Shown here piece by piece: positions 8,677-17,307 of a DNA stretch of 64,000 bases. The notes under the pieces are model-generated. The model had not been told where the DNA came from. It was given only the letters and a program-made list of their open reading frames with translations, and searched no databases. Source of the DNA: Leifsonia sp. C5G2 (lineage in GTDB: Bacteria > Actinomycetota > Actinomycetes > Actinomycetales > Microbacteriaceae); assembly GCF_013359685.1 (NCBI RefSeq), contig NZ_JABFMV010000009.1, positions 104,870 to 168,869 of the forward strand, read 5' to 3'. The first letter of the stretch is position 1; every line of letters starts with the position of its first letter. The translations under genes were made by a program, and so were the position numbers.

Positions 8677-11600
8677 ATGGACGTCCTCCTCGACCTGCCG
8701 GTGGCCGCCGCCGTGCTCGACCTGGACGGGGTGCTCACGCTCACCCGCGACCTGCACGCGCGCGCATGGACCGCGCTCTTCCAGGAGGAGCTGCCCCGGC
8801 TCGCGCCGGACGCCGCACCGTTCGCGCCGGCCGACTACGAGCGCTGGGTGGACGGGCGGGGCCGGGAGGACGGCATCCGGACCTTCCTCGCCTCCCGCGG
8901 GATCGACGGCGAGCGCGCTCCGGCAGCACTCGTGGTCCGGCTGGCCGAGAGGAAGCAGCGGCTGTTCCAGGATCTGCTGAGCGGATCCGACAGCATCCCG
9001 CTGGTCCCGGGGGCCGTGCCCTTCCTCACGGCGCTCCGGGCGGCCGGGATCCGGATCGCGGTGGCGACGGCGAGCCGCAACGCCCAGGCGATCCTCGACC
9101 GGACGCCGTTCCGGCCGTTCCTCGACGCGGTGGTCGACGGCGAGGTCGCCCGCGAGCTGAGGCTGGCGTCCAAGCCCGACCCGGCACTGTTCCTCGAGGC
9201 CTGCCGGCGGCTCGGCGTGCGGGCGGGTGACGCCCTGCTCGTGGAGGACTCGGAGGCCGGTGCCTGCGCCGCCCGCGCCGGCGGGTTCGGTCTCGTCGTC
9301 GGCATCGCACCGACGCCGCGCCGCGCGGCCGCCCTCCGCCGGGCCGGGGCGGACACGACCGTCCCCGACCTCGGCACGCTCGGGGCGACGGCGTCGGCCC
9401 GCATCGTCCGCACCGGGCCACCGGACAGCTGGGTGCTGGAGTTCGCCGGCTACGACCCTGCCGCAGAGGGCACGAGGGAGAGCCTGTGCACGCTGTCGAG
9501 CGGCTACCAGGCCGTCCGCGGCGCGGCCGAGGAGGCCACGGCGGGCGGCGTCCACCATCCCGCCGTCTCCCTCGCCGGGGTGTACGACACCTCGGGGGAC
9601 ACTCCGGACGCCGACGACCGGCTGGTCGACGCGCCGAACTGGCTGCCGCTCCTCATCCGCATCGACGACGCGGACTGGTTCCGCATCGACGACGCCGACC
9701 TGGTCGCCTTCCGGCAGGACCTCGACCTCCGCCAGGGGGTGCTCCGCCGCACGGTCGTCGTGCGCGACGAGCGCGGCCGCGAGACCGCCATCCGGTTCCG
9801 CCGCATCGTCTCGCAGGCGGTGCCCCGGCTCGCCGCCATGGAGGCCACCGTCACGGCACGCGGCTGGAGCGGCCGACTCACCGTGCGGTCCGGAATCGAC
9901 GCCTCGCCCACCCGCACCGCGGCGCGCCGGCTGTCGGAGGTCTCGCCCGACACCCTCCTCTGCACCGTGGAGACCCCCGGCTCCGGAGTGCACATCGGCC
10001 TGGCCGTGCGGACGCAGGTGTTCCGAGACGGCGACCCGGTCACGGAACCGCCGCACATCGTCCAGGACGGTCCGACCCTCTTCCACGAGTTCGCCGTCGA
10101 CCTCGGGGACGGCCGGAGCGTAACCGTCGAGAAGGTCGTGTCGGTGAGCACATCGCGCGACCGCGCCATCCGCTCGGCCGCGGAGGCCGCCCAAGGGACG
10201 CTCGCGCGGGCACCGCGGTTCGCGCGGCTGCTCGACGACCATGCCGAGGCATGGGAGCGGCTCTGGACCGATTTCGCCTGTGAGATCCGCCCGCAGGGCG
10301 AGATCGATCTCGCCCTGCACCTGAACACCTTCCACCTGCTGCAGACGCTCGCCGGCGTCGACTCCGACCTCGACGCAGGCGTCCCCGCGCGCGGCCTCAA
10401 TGCGGAGGGCTACGGCGGCCACGTCTTCTGGGACGAGCTCTTCGTCTACCCCGTGCTCACGCTCCGCCGCCCCGCGCTCACTCGCGCGCTGCTCGGCTAC
10501 CGGACGCGCAGGCTCCCCGCCGCTCGTGTCGCGGCGGCCGAGGCGGGGCATGCCGGCGCCTGCTTCCCCTGGCAGAGCGCGACGACCGGGGAGGACGTCA
10601 CGCCCGACCGGCTCCTGAACCCGCTCACCGGATCCTGGATGCCCGACCACTCGCACCTGCAGCGGCACGTCGGCCTCGGCATCGCCTACAGCGTGTGGCA
10701 GTACTACCAGCTGACCGGCGACGCCGACTACCTCGCGGAGGAGGGGGCGGAGCTCATCGTCGACATCGCCCGCTACTTCGCCTCCCTCGCCGAGTGGGAC
10801 GAGGCCTCCGGGCGCTACTCGATCGCCGGGGTCATGGGACCCGACGAGTTCCACGACGGACCGCCGGAGCAGCCGGGCGCAGGCCTGACCGACAATGTGT
10901 ACACGAACGTGATGACGGCGTGGGTGCTGCTGCGGGCGGTGGACACGGCGCGCATCCTGTCCGTGCGCCCGGACGCGTCCGCATACGCGTCGCTCTCGTT
11001 CTCGTCCGGGGAGGTCGAGCGCTGGTCGCACATCGCCAAGCGGCTCAGGATCGTGTTCAACGCCGACGGCACGCTGTCCCAGTTCGCCGGCTACGACCGC
11101 CTGGCGCCCCTCGATCTGGATGCCTACCGCCGCCGGTACCCGAGCATCCAGCGCCTCGACCTGATCCTGAATGCGGAGGGCGACAGCACCGACCGGTACC
11201 AGGTCTCCAAGCAGCCGGACTCGCTGATGCTGCTGTACCTGTTCTCGGCGGAGGAGCTCCGCGAGCTGCTGAAACACCTGGGGTACCCGCTCGACGCCGA
11301 CGCGATCGTGCGCACGGTCGAACGGTACTCGCGCACGTCGACGTACGGGTCGACGCTCTCGAACGTGGTGCATTCATGGCTGGAGGCCCGGCGCGACCGC
11401 AGCCGGTCGTGGGAGTTCCTGGAGCGGACGCTGCAGAGCGATCTCTCCGACATCCAGGGCGGGACGACGAAGCACGGCATCCACCTGGCGGCGATGGCCG
11501 GTTCCGTCGACCTGCTGACCCGGTGCTACGCGGGTCTCGAGGCGCGGGCGGACATGCTCTGGTTCCATCCGCTCCTGCCCGCGGAACTCGACTCCCTCGC

Positions 11601-11760
11601 GTTCACCGTCGTCTACCGCGACCATCGGCTGGGGGTGACCATCACCCAGGACCTGCTGCGGATCGCCTCGGCGCCCGGCTTCGCCGACCCGGTCCGGATC
11701 GTCGTCGAGGGGCAGCCGGTGCTGCTCCACACCGGCGAGACGCGCGAACTGGAGCTGTGA
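8677..11760 (+). CDS. HAD (beta-phosphoglucomutase-like) - GH65 (disaccharide phosphorylase-like) fusion
   Basis: A 1027-residue fusion. Residues 1-250 form a HAD phosphatase/phosphoglucomutase domain with the DLDGVLTLT nucleophile motif, the KPDPALF segment and VEDSEAG. The remainder is a GH65 protein: N-terminal beta-sandwich (about 255-520), (alpha/alpha)6 barrel with GPDEFHDG (catalytic acid Glu724) and TDNVYTNVM, then a C-terminal beta domain. GH65 phosphorylases act on trehalose, maltose or kojibiose and release beta-glucose 1-phosphate, which the HAD domain could convert to glucose 6-phosphate, so the fusion would channel one product. The start is fixed by GGAGGAG at 8661-8667. The disaccharide cannot be assigned. 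Confidence 0.88.
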   Translation: MDVLLDLPVAAAVLDLDGVLTLTRDLHARAWTALFQEELPRLAPDAAPFAPADYERWVDGRGREDGIRTFLASRGIDGERAPAALVVRLAERKQRLFQDLLSGSDSIPLVPGAVPFLTALRAAGIRIAVATASRNAQAILDRTPFRPFLDAVVDGEVARELRLASKPDPALFLEACRRLGVRAGDALLVEDSEAGACAARAGGFGLVVGIAPTPRRAAALRRAGADTTVPDLGTLGATASARIVRTGPPDSWVLEFAGYDPAAEGTRESLCTLSSGYQAVRGAAEEATAGGVHHPAVSLAGVYDTSGDTPDADDRLVDAPNWLPLLIRIDDADWFRIDDADLVAFRQDLDLRQGVLRRTVVVRDERGRETAIRFRRIVSQAVPRLAAMEATVTARGWSGRLTVRSGIDASPTRTAARRLSEVSPDTLLCTVETPGSGVHIGLAVRTQVFRDGDPVTEPPHIVQDGPTLFHEFAVDLGDGRSVTVEKVVSVSTSRDRAIRSAAEAAQGTLARAPRFARLLDDHAEAWERLWTDFACEIRPQGEIDLALHLNTFHLLQTLAGVDSDLDAGVPARGLNAEGYGGHVFWDELFVYPVLTLRRPALTRALLGYRTRRLPAARVAAAEAGHAGACFPWQSATTGEDVTPDRLLNPLTGSWMPDHSHLQRHVGLGIAYSVWQYYQLTGDADYLAEEGAELIVDIARYFASLAEWDEASGRYSIAGVMGPDEFHDGPPEQPGAGLTDNVYTNVMTAWVLLRAVDTARILSVRPDASAYASLSFSSGEVERWSHIAKRLRIVFNADGTLSQFAGYDRLAPLDLDAYRRRYPSIQRLDLILNAEGDSTDRYQVSKQPDSLMLLYLFSAEELRELLKHLGYPLDADAIVRTVERYSRTSTYGSTLSNVVHSWLEARRDRSRSWEFLERTLQSDLSDIQGGTTKHGIHLAAMAGSVDLLTRCYAGLEARADMLWFHPLLPAELDSLAFTVVYRDHRLGVTITQDLLRIASAPGFADPVRIVVEGQPVLLHTGETRELEL

Positions 11761-11779
11761 GTCGGCACCCGCATCCCGA

Positions 11780-11793
11780 GGGACTTTCTGCCC
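11780..11793. promoter_or_regulatory. Second, weaker DosR-like box upstream of the bactofilin-like gene
   Basis: GGGACTTTCTGCCC matches 11 of 14 positions of the DosR core, with a degenerate right half. It lies 79 bases before the ATG at 11872, almost the same distance as the 8337 box from its gene (77). The matching distance strengthens the idea that both are real sites. Confidence 0.3.
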
Positions 11794-11871
11794 TCCCCGC
11801 GGCAGTGGCCCGGCGGGTTCACTCGGCACGAACCGAACCCACCGCCTCCCAACCGAAGGTCGAGGAATGAA

Positions 11872-13041
11872 ATGAGCGTTCGAGCACGTGTCATCCGTCT
11901 GGTCGCGCTGACCGCCCTGGCGGGCGCCGTCGCCGTCGGCATCGGCGGCGCCACCGCCGCCACGGCCCGGCTGGCCGTGAACGACGGCCCCGGTCCGCAC
12001 CTCTACAGCGGGACCTCCGTCGACGTCTCCGACACCGTCGACGGCGACGTCTACGCCGCCGCGCAGAGCGTCACCATCAGCGGCGACGTCACGGGCGACG
12101 TGATCGCGGCCGCGCAGACGATCACGATCACCGGCCGGGTGGACGGCAACCTCCGGCTCGCCGCCCAGACCGTGACCATCAACGGCGAGGTGACCCGCAG
12201 TGCCACCGTCTTCGGGGCGGACCTCGTGGTCGCCCGCGACGCCCAGGTGGGCAACGACATCGTGGCGACCGTGGCCACGGCGCGGATCTCCGGGGATGTC
12301 GGCCGGGACCTCCTGCTGAGCGTCGGCGACCTCCGCATCGACGGAACGGTCGGCGGGGACGTCACCTACTCCAGCAGCAACACCGCGCGCATCGCCGACG
12401 GCGCCGTGTCGGGCACGGTGGAGCACGTCGAACCGCAACCGGCGCAGCGGGTGGAGATCTCGCCGTGGGCGGTGGTGCTCGGCTGGGCGCTCGGGCTGCT
12501 GTACGCGCTCATCGCCCTGAGCATCGTCACGGTCGCCGCGGGCCTGCTCGTGCCGCGCTGGCTGCACCGCGTGACGGACGAGCTCATCCCGTCGCCCTGG
12601 CGGGCGCTGCTGGTCGGCTTCGTCGCCTCCATCGTGGTGCCGTTCGCACTGCTCTTCCTGCTGGTGACGATCATCGGTGCGCCGCTCGCGCTGGCCGGGC
12701 TGCTGATCTGGATCGTGCTGACGCTCGCCACGTTCCTCGTGAGCTCCTACTACCTGGGCCGGCTGGTGCTCCGTGGGCGGCCGCATCCCGTGCTCACGTC
12801 GTTCCTCGGCGGCGTCATCCTGATCGCGGCGCTGCAGGTGCCGTGGCTGAACATCCTGGTCTGGCTGGCCATGGTGTTCTTCGGGCTGGGCGCCGAGCTC
12901 CTGCACCTGCGGCGGCTGCGGCCGTGGAGCCTGCCGCCCGCGCCGGAGCCGGTGGCGGCAGAGCCGGTTGCACCGGTGACTCCCGCCGCGCCGACCGCGC
13001 CGGTCGCGCCCGCGCCGGGCGACGACCCGCTCGCGCGGTAG
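11872..13041 (+). CDS. Bactofilin-like polymer-forming domain membrane protein
   Basis: A 389-residue envelope protein. An N-terminal signal or anchor (about 8-30) is followed by a right-handed beta-helical stretch (about 45-180) built from repeated units such as VSDTVDGDVYAAAQSVTISG, DVTGDVIAAAQTITITG and RVDGNLRLAAQTVTINGEV, typical of the polymer-forming (bactofilin) superfamily. The C-terminal half has about four hydrophobic segments (200-345) and an Ala/Pro-rich tail. GAGGAA at 11862-11867 supports the start. The combination of extracytoplasmic beta-helix and membrane bundle is common in actinobacteria, but its role is unknown. Confidence 0.8.
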   Translation: MSVRARVIRLVALTALAGAVAVGIGGATAATARLAVNDGPGPHLYSGTSVDVSDTVDGDVYAAAQSVTISGDVTGDVIAAAQTITITGRVDGNLRLAAQTVTINGEVTRSATVFGADLVVARDAQVGNDIVATVATARISGDVGRDLLLSVGDLRIDGTVGGDVTYSSSNTARIADGAVSGTVEHVEPQPAQRVEISPWAVVLGWALGLLYALIALSIVTVAAGLLVPRWLHRVTDELIPSPWRALLVGFVASIVVPFALLFLLVTIIGAPLALAGLLIWIVLTLATFLVSSYYLGRLVLRGRPHPVLTSFLGGVILIAALQVPWLNILVWLAMVFFGLGAELLHLRRLRPWSLPPAPEPVAAEPVAPVTPAAPTAPVAPAPGDDPLAR

Positions 13042-13049
13042 CGGCGGAT

Positions 13050-13087
13050 GGCTCGTGCCGCATCAGCCCCCTGTTGCGGCACGAGCC
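13050..13087. terminator. 13-bp perfect inverted repeat between convergent genes
   Basis: GGCTCGTGCCGCA (13050-13062) is exactly complementary to 13075-13087 across a 12-base loop. It starts 9 bases after the stop of the bactofilin-like gene and faces the convergent GH3 gene. There is no T-run, so it would be a bidirectional, U-tract-free terminator of the kind frequent in high-GC actinobacteria. The rest of the gap (13088-13261) shows no gene or other clear signal. Confidence 0.6.
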
Positions 13088-13261
13088 GGTCGCCCTCGAG
13101 CGCGATCGTCCACCCCGCTTCGACCGCGGGTCCAGGTCGCGCCGGCGACCACCGGTCCGTCCACCCCCCCGGGCCGAGACGGACCAGCGTCTCGCTGCGA
13201 CTCCAGGATGCGGCAGGCGGCGAGCACCCGGGAAGGGCTTAAGACCCGCGGATCGGGAGGC

Positions 13262-15637
13262 TCAGCCGGCGTGGCCCTGGACGAAACGGGAGGCCGCGAT
13301 GTCGATCAGCTCCGCATCCGGAATCAGAGGCGGGATCGCCGGGTCGTCGGGCAGGTCGACGGAGGCCGACAGACGCAGGTCGCGCGACGACGCCCCGACC
13401 TCGATCCGGAACTCGCCGCCCTCCCGCCGCCACAGCCCCGTGCGCCCGTCGGGCCGCAGCGCATCCGCGTCCCAGTAGGCGAAGTCGCGGCTTTCCAGCG
13501 TGAAGGAGACGCGCACCGCCTCGCCCGGCGCAAGGCGCACCTTCTCGAAGCCGCGCAGCTCGCGGACGGGACGGTGGACCTCCGCCTCCGGGTCGCCGAC
13601 GTACAGCTGCACGACCTCGGCGCCGGCGCGGTCGCCGTCGTTGCGCACGGTGGCGGCGACCGTGACCGTGCCGGCGGCCTCATCCACCACGTCCACCGCC
13701 AGATCCTCGTAGGAGAAGGAGGTGTACGAGAGGCCGTGGCCGAACGGGTAACGGACACCGCGCCGCAGCGCGTCGTACCAGCGATAGCCGATGAAGACGC
13801 CCTCGCCGTAGAGCACGGTTCCGCGCTCGCCGATCCAGTTCGGGAACCCCGGGGTGTCCTCGACGGCGAGCGGGAAGGTCTCCGCCGTCCGGCCCGACGG
13901 GTTCGTGCGGCCGAACAGCACGTCGGCGACGGCGTGTCCGGTGCCCTGGCCACCGAGCCACGCCTCCACGATCGCGTCAACGCGGTCGTGCCACGGGTCC
14001 ATCGCGACCGGGGAGCCGTTCGAGAGCACCACGACGAGGGAGGCGCCGGTGCGATCCCGCACGTCGGCGAGCCGCGAGAGCAGCGCGACCTGATCGGCGG
14101 GGAGGTCGAGGGAGTCGCGGTCGTTCGCCTCCTGCTCGTACGAGAGGGGGAGGCCGGCGAAGACGACGATGGTCTCCGCTTTCGCCGCGACCTCGGCGGC
14201 CTCGTCGATCAGCCGCTCGGCGGCGGGAGAGAGCGGGCCGCGGCCGGCGCGCTGCACCGCCTCGGCGAGCTGCAGCTCCTTCGCCAGGGTGGCGGAGCGG
14301 CGGGCGACGTTCGGCCGGGTCTCGTCGTGCGCGATCCCGTGCGCGGCGAGGATGGCGAGGTTGTCGTCCTGATAGGCGTTCCGCGTGGCGTAGACGTAGC
14401 CGGGCGCGTACGCGATGCGTTCGCCGGCGATGCGGCGGAGGGCCTCGAGCGGCACGTCGACCCGCGTCGGGTCCACGCCGGAGGAGCCGCCGCCCTGGAT
14501 GCGGGCGTGCTCGGCGAACGCGCCGATCACGGCGATCGCGCCGCCGTCCGTCTCGGCGAGGGGCAGGGCCGGCGCACCTCGCCCTGCCACCGGCTCGTTT
14601 CGCAGCAGCGTGATGCAGGCCGCGGCAGCCTCGCGCGCGAGCGTGTGGTGCTCGTCGGCGCGGAGCAGGCGCAGCTGCTCGGCGGTCAGCCGGTCGCCCG
14701 CGCGGTGGCCGAGCGCCATCACGGGTCCGTCGACCAGATCGGGGCCCGGGTGGGCGCGGGCGACCAGGGCCAGTACCCGGCGGGCCGCGTCGTCGACGAC
14801 CGACTCGTCGAGCAGCCCGGCGCGCACGGCGGCGACGACCTCCGCGTCCGTTCGGCCCTCCTCGCCGGGCATCTCCAGGTCGAGGCCGGCACGGAGCGCC
14901 GCCACCCGGTCGTGCACGGCGTTCCAGTCGGAGACCACCGCGCCGCGGAAGCCCCAGTCCTCCCGCAGCACCTCGGTGAGCAGCCAGCGGTTCTGAGACG
15001 CGTGGACCCCGAGAAGCCGGTTGTAGGAGCACATGACCGTCCACGGATCGGCCTTGGCGACCACGCGCTCGAACGCGGGGAGGTAGGTTTCGCGCAGGGT
15101 GCGCTCGTCCGCGACGACCGAGATCCGCGTCCGTTCGATCTCCTGGTTGTTCGCGGCGAAGTGCTTGAGCGAGGTGCCGACGCCGGTCGACTGGACGCCC
15201 TGCACGTACGCGGCGCCGAGCTCGCCCGAGTGCAGCGGGTCCTCGGAGAAGTACTCGAAGTTGCGCCCGCACAGCGGCGAGCGCTTCATGTTGACGCCGG
15301 GCCCGAGCACGACCTGCACGCCCTCGGCGCGGGCCTCCTCGCCGATGGCCGCGCCGACCCGGCGCATCAGGTCCCGGTCCCAGGAGGCGCCCATCGCGGA
15401 GGCCGTCGGGAATCCGGTGGCGGGCACCCAGACCATGTCCACCCCGGTCTCCTTGCGGAGGCCGTGCGGACCGTCGCCCACCTCGATCGCGGGGACGGGC
15501 GCGGGAAGCCCAGGCCGGTCGATCGTCTGGGTGAACCAGTCGTCGACGCCCGAGAGCAGCGACGCCTTCTCCTCCAGCGTGAGCGCGGCGAGGGTCTCTT
15601 CGACGTCGAACGGCCGGACGGCCGGCTGCTCGCTCAC
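13262..15637 (-). CDS. Glycoside hydrolase family 3 (beta-glucosidase-like)
   Basis: A 791-residue cytoplasmic GH3 enzyme with no signal peptide. The N-terminal TIM barrel has DGPHGLRKE, KHFAANNQE and GAVVSDWNAVHDR, whose Asp is the expected nucleophile. The (alpha/beta)6 domain and a C-terminal fibronectin-like domain (YPFGHGLSYTSFSYEDL onwards) follow. The GTG at 15637 overlaps the stop of the upstream NagB-like gene (GTGA), indicating translational coupling, so the longer frame starting at 15697 is rejected. It is the last gene of the binding protein-permease-isomerase operon and probably cleaves the imported glycoside inside the cell. Confidence 0.9.
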   Translation of the reverse strand: MSEQPAVRPFDVEETLAALTLEEKASLLSGVDDWFTQTIDRPGLPAPVPAIEVGDGPHGLRKETGVDMVWVPATGFPTASAMGASWDRDLMRRVGAAIGEEARAEGVQVVLGPGVNMKRSPLCGRNFEYFSEDPLHSGELGAAYVQGVQSTGVGTSLKHFAANNQEIERTRISVVADERTLRETYLPAFERVVAKADPWTVMCSYNRLLGVHASQNRWLLTEVLREDWGFRGAVVSDWNAVHDRVAALRAGLDLEMPGEEGRTDAEVVAAVRAGLLDESVVDDAARRVLALVARAHPGPDLVDGPVMALGHRAGDRLTAEQLRLLRADEHHTLAREAAAACITLLRNEPVAGRGAPALPLAETDGGAIAVIGAFAEHARIQGGGSSGVDPTRVDVPLEALRRIAGERIAYAPGYVYATRNAYQDDNLAILAAHGIAHDETRPNVARRSATLAKELQLAEAVQRAGRGPLSPAAERLIDEAAEVAAKAETIVVFAGLPLSYEQEANDRDSLDLPADQVALLSRLADVRDRTGASLVVVLSNGSPVAMDPWHDRVDAIVEAWLGGQGTGHAVADVLFGRTNPSGRTAETFPLAVEDTPGFPNWIGERGTVLYGEGVFIGYRWYDALRRGVRYPFGHGLSYTSFSYEDLAVDVVDEAAGTVTVAATVRNDGDRAGAEVVQLYVGDPEAEVHRPVRELRGFEKVRLAPGEAVRVSFTLESRDFAYWDADALRPDGRTGLWRREGGEFRIEVGASSRDLRLSASVDLPDDPAIPPLIPDAELIDIAASRFVQGHAG

Positions 15638-16440
15638 AGCGCGGTCTGCAGCAGGCCGGCGGCGGAGCGGTCCACCAGGAAGCGGGGCGACGCGCACTGC
15701 GTGAAGATGGTCGCGGGCCAGTCCGGCTCGTACGCCTCGGCGGCCGCCAGCCGGCGGACGGTCGACTGCTTGTGCTCTCCGGTGACGACCATGATGACCG
15801 CGCGGGAGAGCTCACGGATGGTGCGGATGCCGACCGTCACGCCGTAGCGCGGCGCCTCGTCGAGGCTGCGCAGGGTCGGGAAGGTGCCGAGGTTGTCCCG
15901 CCGCGTGTCGTCGCCCAGCGCAACGACGCGCGTCACCGTGTCGGCCGCGGCGCCGACCGGGTTCAGCGCGACATGGCCGTCGGAGGCGCCGGAGGCGAGC
16001 AGGAACAGGTCGATCCCTCCGGCCTCCTCGAGCGAACGGTCGTAGTCGCCGTCGGCCGCACGCGGGTCCGGCGCCCACAGGTTCTCCTGCGGGATGCGGT
16101 GACCGGGCCGAGCCACGGCGTTCAGCCGGTCCAGGATGTCGCGCCGCCCGAAGCCGACGCAGCTGTGCGGAAGCGCCGGGTCGACCGGACGGAAGCCATC
16201 GGCCGTCCGCTCCACGTACTCGTCCATCAGCGCCACGATCACCCGGCTGAGGTCGAGCCCGCGCTCCGCCACGATCGCGGCGAGCTGCTCGTACGTCGTC
16301 TGCGGGCTGCGGCCGCTTGGGCAGCCGAGCACGAACGTCCGGCCCGCAGCGGACGCCGCCTGGATCGCGTCGGCGATCTGCGTGGCGGCCGCCCGGCCGA
16401 CGTCGTCCGGGGTGTCGAGGATTTCAGGCGCGATGCGCAT
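15634..16440 (-). CDS. NagB-like glucosamine-6-phosphate deaminase/isomerase family protein
   Basis: A 268-residue member of the glucosamine-6-phosphate isomerase/6-phosphogluconolactonase superfamily. Visible motifs are LGCPSGRSPQTTYEQLA (phosphate loop), MDEYV with the catalytic-type Asp, and GASDGHVALNPVG corresponding to the GHIAFNEP region of NagB. The last motif deviates (Pro-Val for Glu-Pro), so the true substrate may be a related sugar phosphate. AAGGAG lies just upstream of the ATG. Its place between the permease and GH3 genes makes it a catabolic step for the imported sugar. Confidence 0.82.
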   Translation of the reverse strand: MRIAPEILDTPDDVGRAAATQIADAIQAASAAGRTFVLGCPSGRSPQTTYEQLAAIVAERGLDLSRVIVALMDEYVERTADGFRPVDPALPHSCVGFGRRDILDRLNAVARPGHRIPQENLWAPDPRAADGDYDRSLEEAGGIDLFLLASGASDGHVALNPVGAAADTVTRVVALGDDTRRDNLGTFPTLRSLDEAPRYGVTVGIRTIRELSRAVIMVVTGEHKQSTVRRLAAAEAYEPDWPATIFTQCASPRFLVDRSAAGLLQTAL

Positions 16441-16494
16441 CGGGACTCCTTGTCTGGGATGAGGGGCCGGCAGGAGGAAACGGGTCGCGCCCGT

Positions 16495-17307
16495 TCACTC
16501 CTTGATCGCGCCGTTGAGCACGCCGCTGATGAAGTGGCGCTGGAAGAACGCGTACAGGACGAGCACCGGCACGGCGACGATGAGCGAACCGGCCGCGAGC
16601 AGGTTCACGTCGAGCGTGTTCTTGCCCTGGAAGACGCCGAGCGCGAGCGTCGCGGGCTGGATCGCCGGGTCGGCGATGAAGACCAGCGAGAGGAAGAAGT
16701 CGTTCCACGTCCACATGAACGACAGCAGCGCAAGCGTCAGCACAGCCGGGCGGGAGATCGGCAGCAGCACCTGCCAGAGGATGCGCCACGACCGGGCGCC
16801 GTCCATCTCGGCCGCCTCGATCAGGGACGGCGGCACCGCGCGGAAGGTGGCCCGCATCCAGAACGCCCCGAAGGGCACGCCCATCCCGATCTGGATGATG
16901 ATCAGGCCCAGCCACGAGTTCGTCAGGCCCATCGCCTGGAACGTGTAGTACAGCGGGATGATGAACACCTCGGCCGAGATCATCAGGCCGAACAGGATGA
17001 GCGGGAAGAGCACGCGCTGGCCGGCGACCCCGAGCACCCCGAAGGCGTAGCCGGAGAGCACGGCGAGCACGACCTGGCCGGCGACCGCGCCGACGGTGAT
17101 GACCGCGGACGCGAGCATCGCCGGCCCGAAGGCACCGGCGTTCCAGGCCGTGGCGAAGTTGCTCCACTGCGGGTGCAGCAGGTCGAGCTGACCGCTGCGG
17201 GCGGGGCTCAGCGCGGTGAAGAGGAACCACACCACGGGGAAGAGGACGAAGATCGAGACCAGGATCAGCACGGAGTGGTTCAGCACGCGCTCGGCGCGGG
17301 AGATCAT
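16495..17307 (-). CDS. Carbohydrate ABC transporter permease (MalG-like)
   Basis: A 270-residue inner-membrane permease with six predicted helices and the cytoplasmic EAA loop IEAAEMDGARSWRILWQVLLP, the docking site for the ATPase. It ends in the family-typical ISGVLNGAIKE. Its ATG overlaps the stop of the partner permease (ATGA at 17304-17307). With its partner and the lipoprotein it forms a CUT1-type sugar importer. Confidence 0.92.
   Translation of the reverse strand: MISRAERVLNHSVLILVSIFVLFPVVWFLFTALSPARSGQLDLLHPQWSNFATAWNAGAFGPAMLASAVITVGAVAGQVVLAVLSGYAFGVLGVAGQRVLFPLILFGLMISAEVFIIPLYYTFQAMGLTNSWLGLIIIQIGMGVPFGAFWMRATFRAVPPSLIEAAEMDGARSWRILWQVLLPISRPAVLTLALLSFMWTWNDFFLSLVFIADPAIQPATLALGVFQGKNTLDVNLLAAGSLIVAVPVLVLYAFFQRHFISGVLNGAIKE

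Noticed and set aside
8455..11373. Long antisense frame of over 900 codons opposite the HAD-GH65 gene, and similar ones opposite GH3, PKD and acyl-CoA oxidase genes.
   Set aside because: Such frames arise from GC-rich codon bias; their products are Arg/Gly/Ala-rich without recognisable domains, while the opposite strand has complete catalytic motifs.
13088..13261. Possible gene remnant in the remainder of the bactofilin/GH3 junction.
   Set aside because: All frames give low-complexity Arg/Pro-rich peptides without a recognisable domain, and no start signal is visible.
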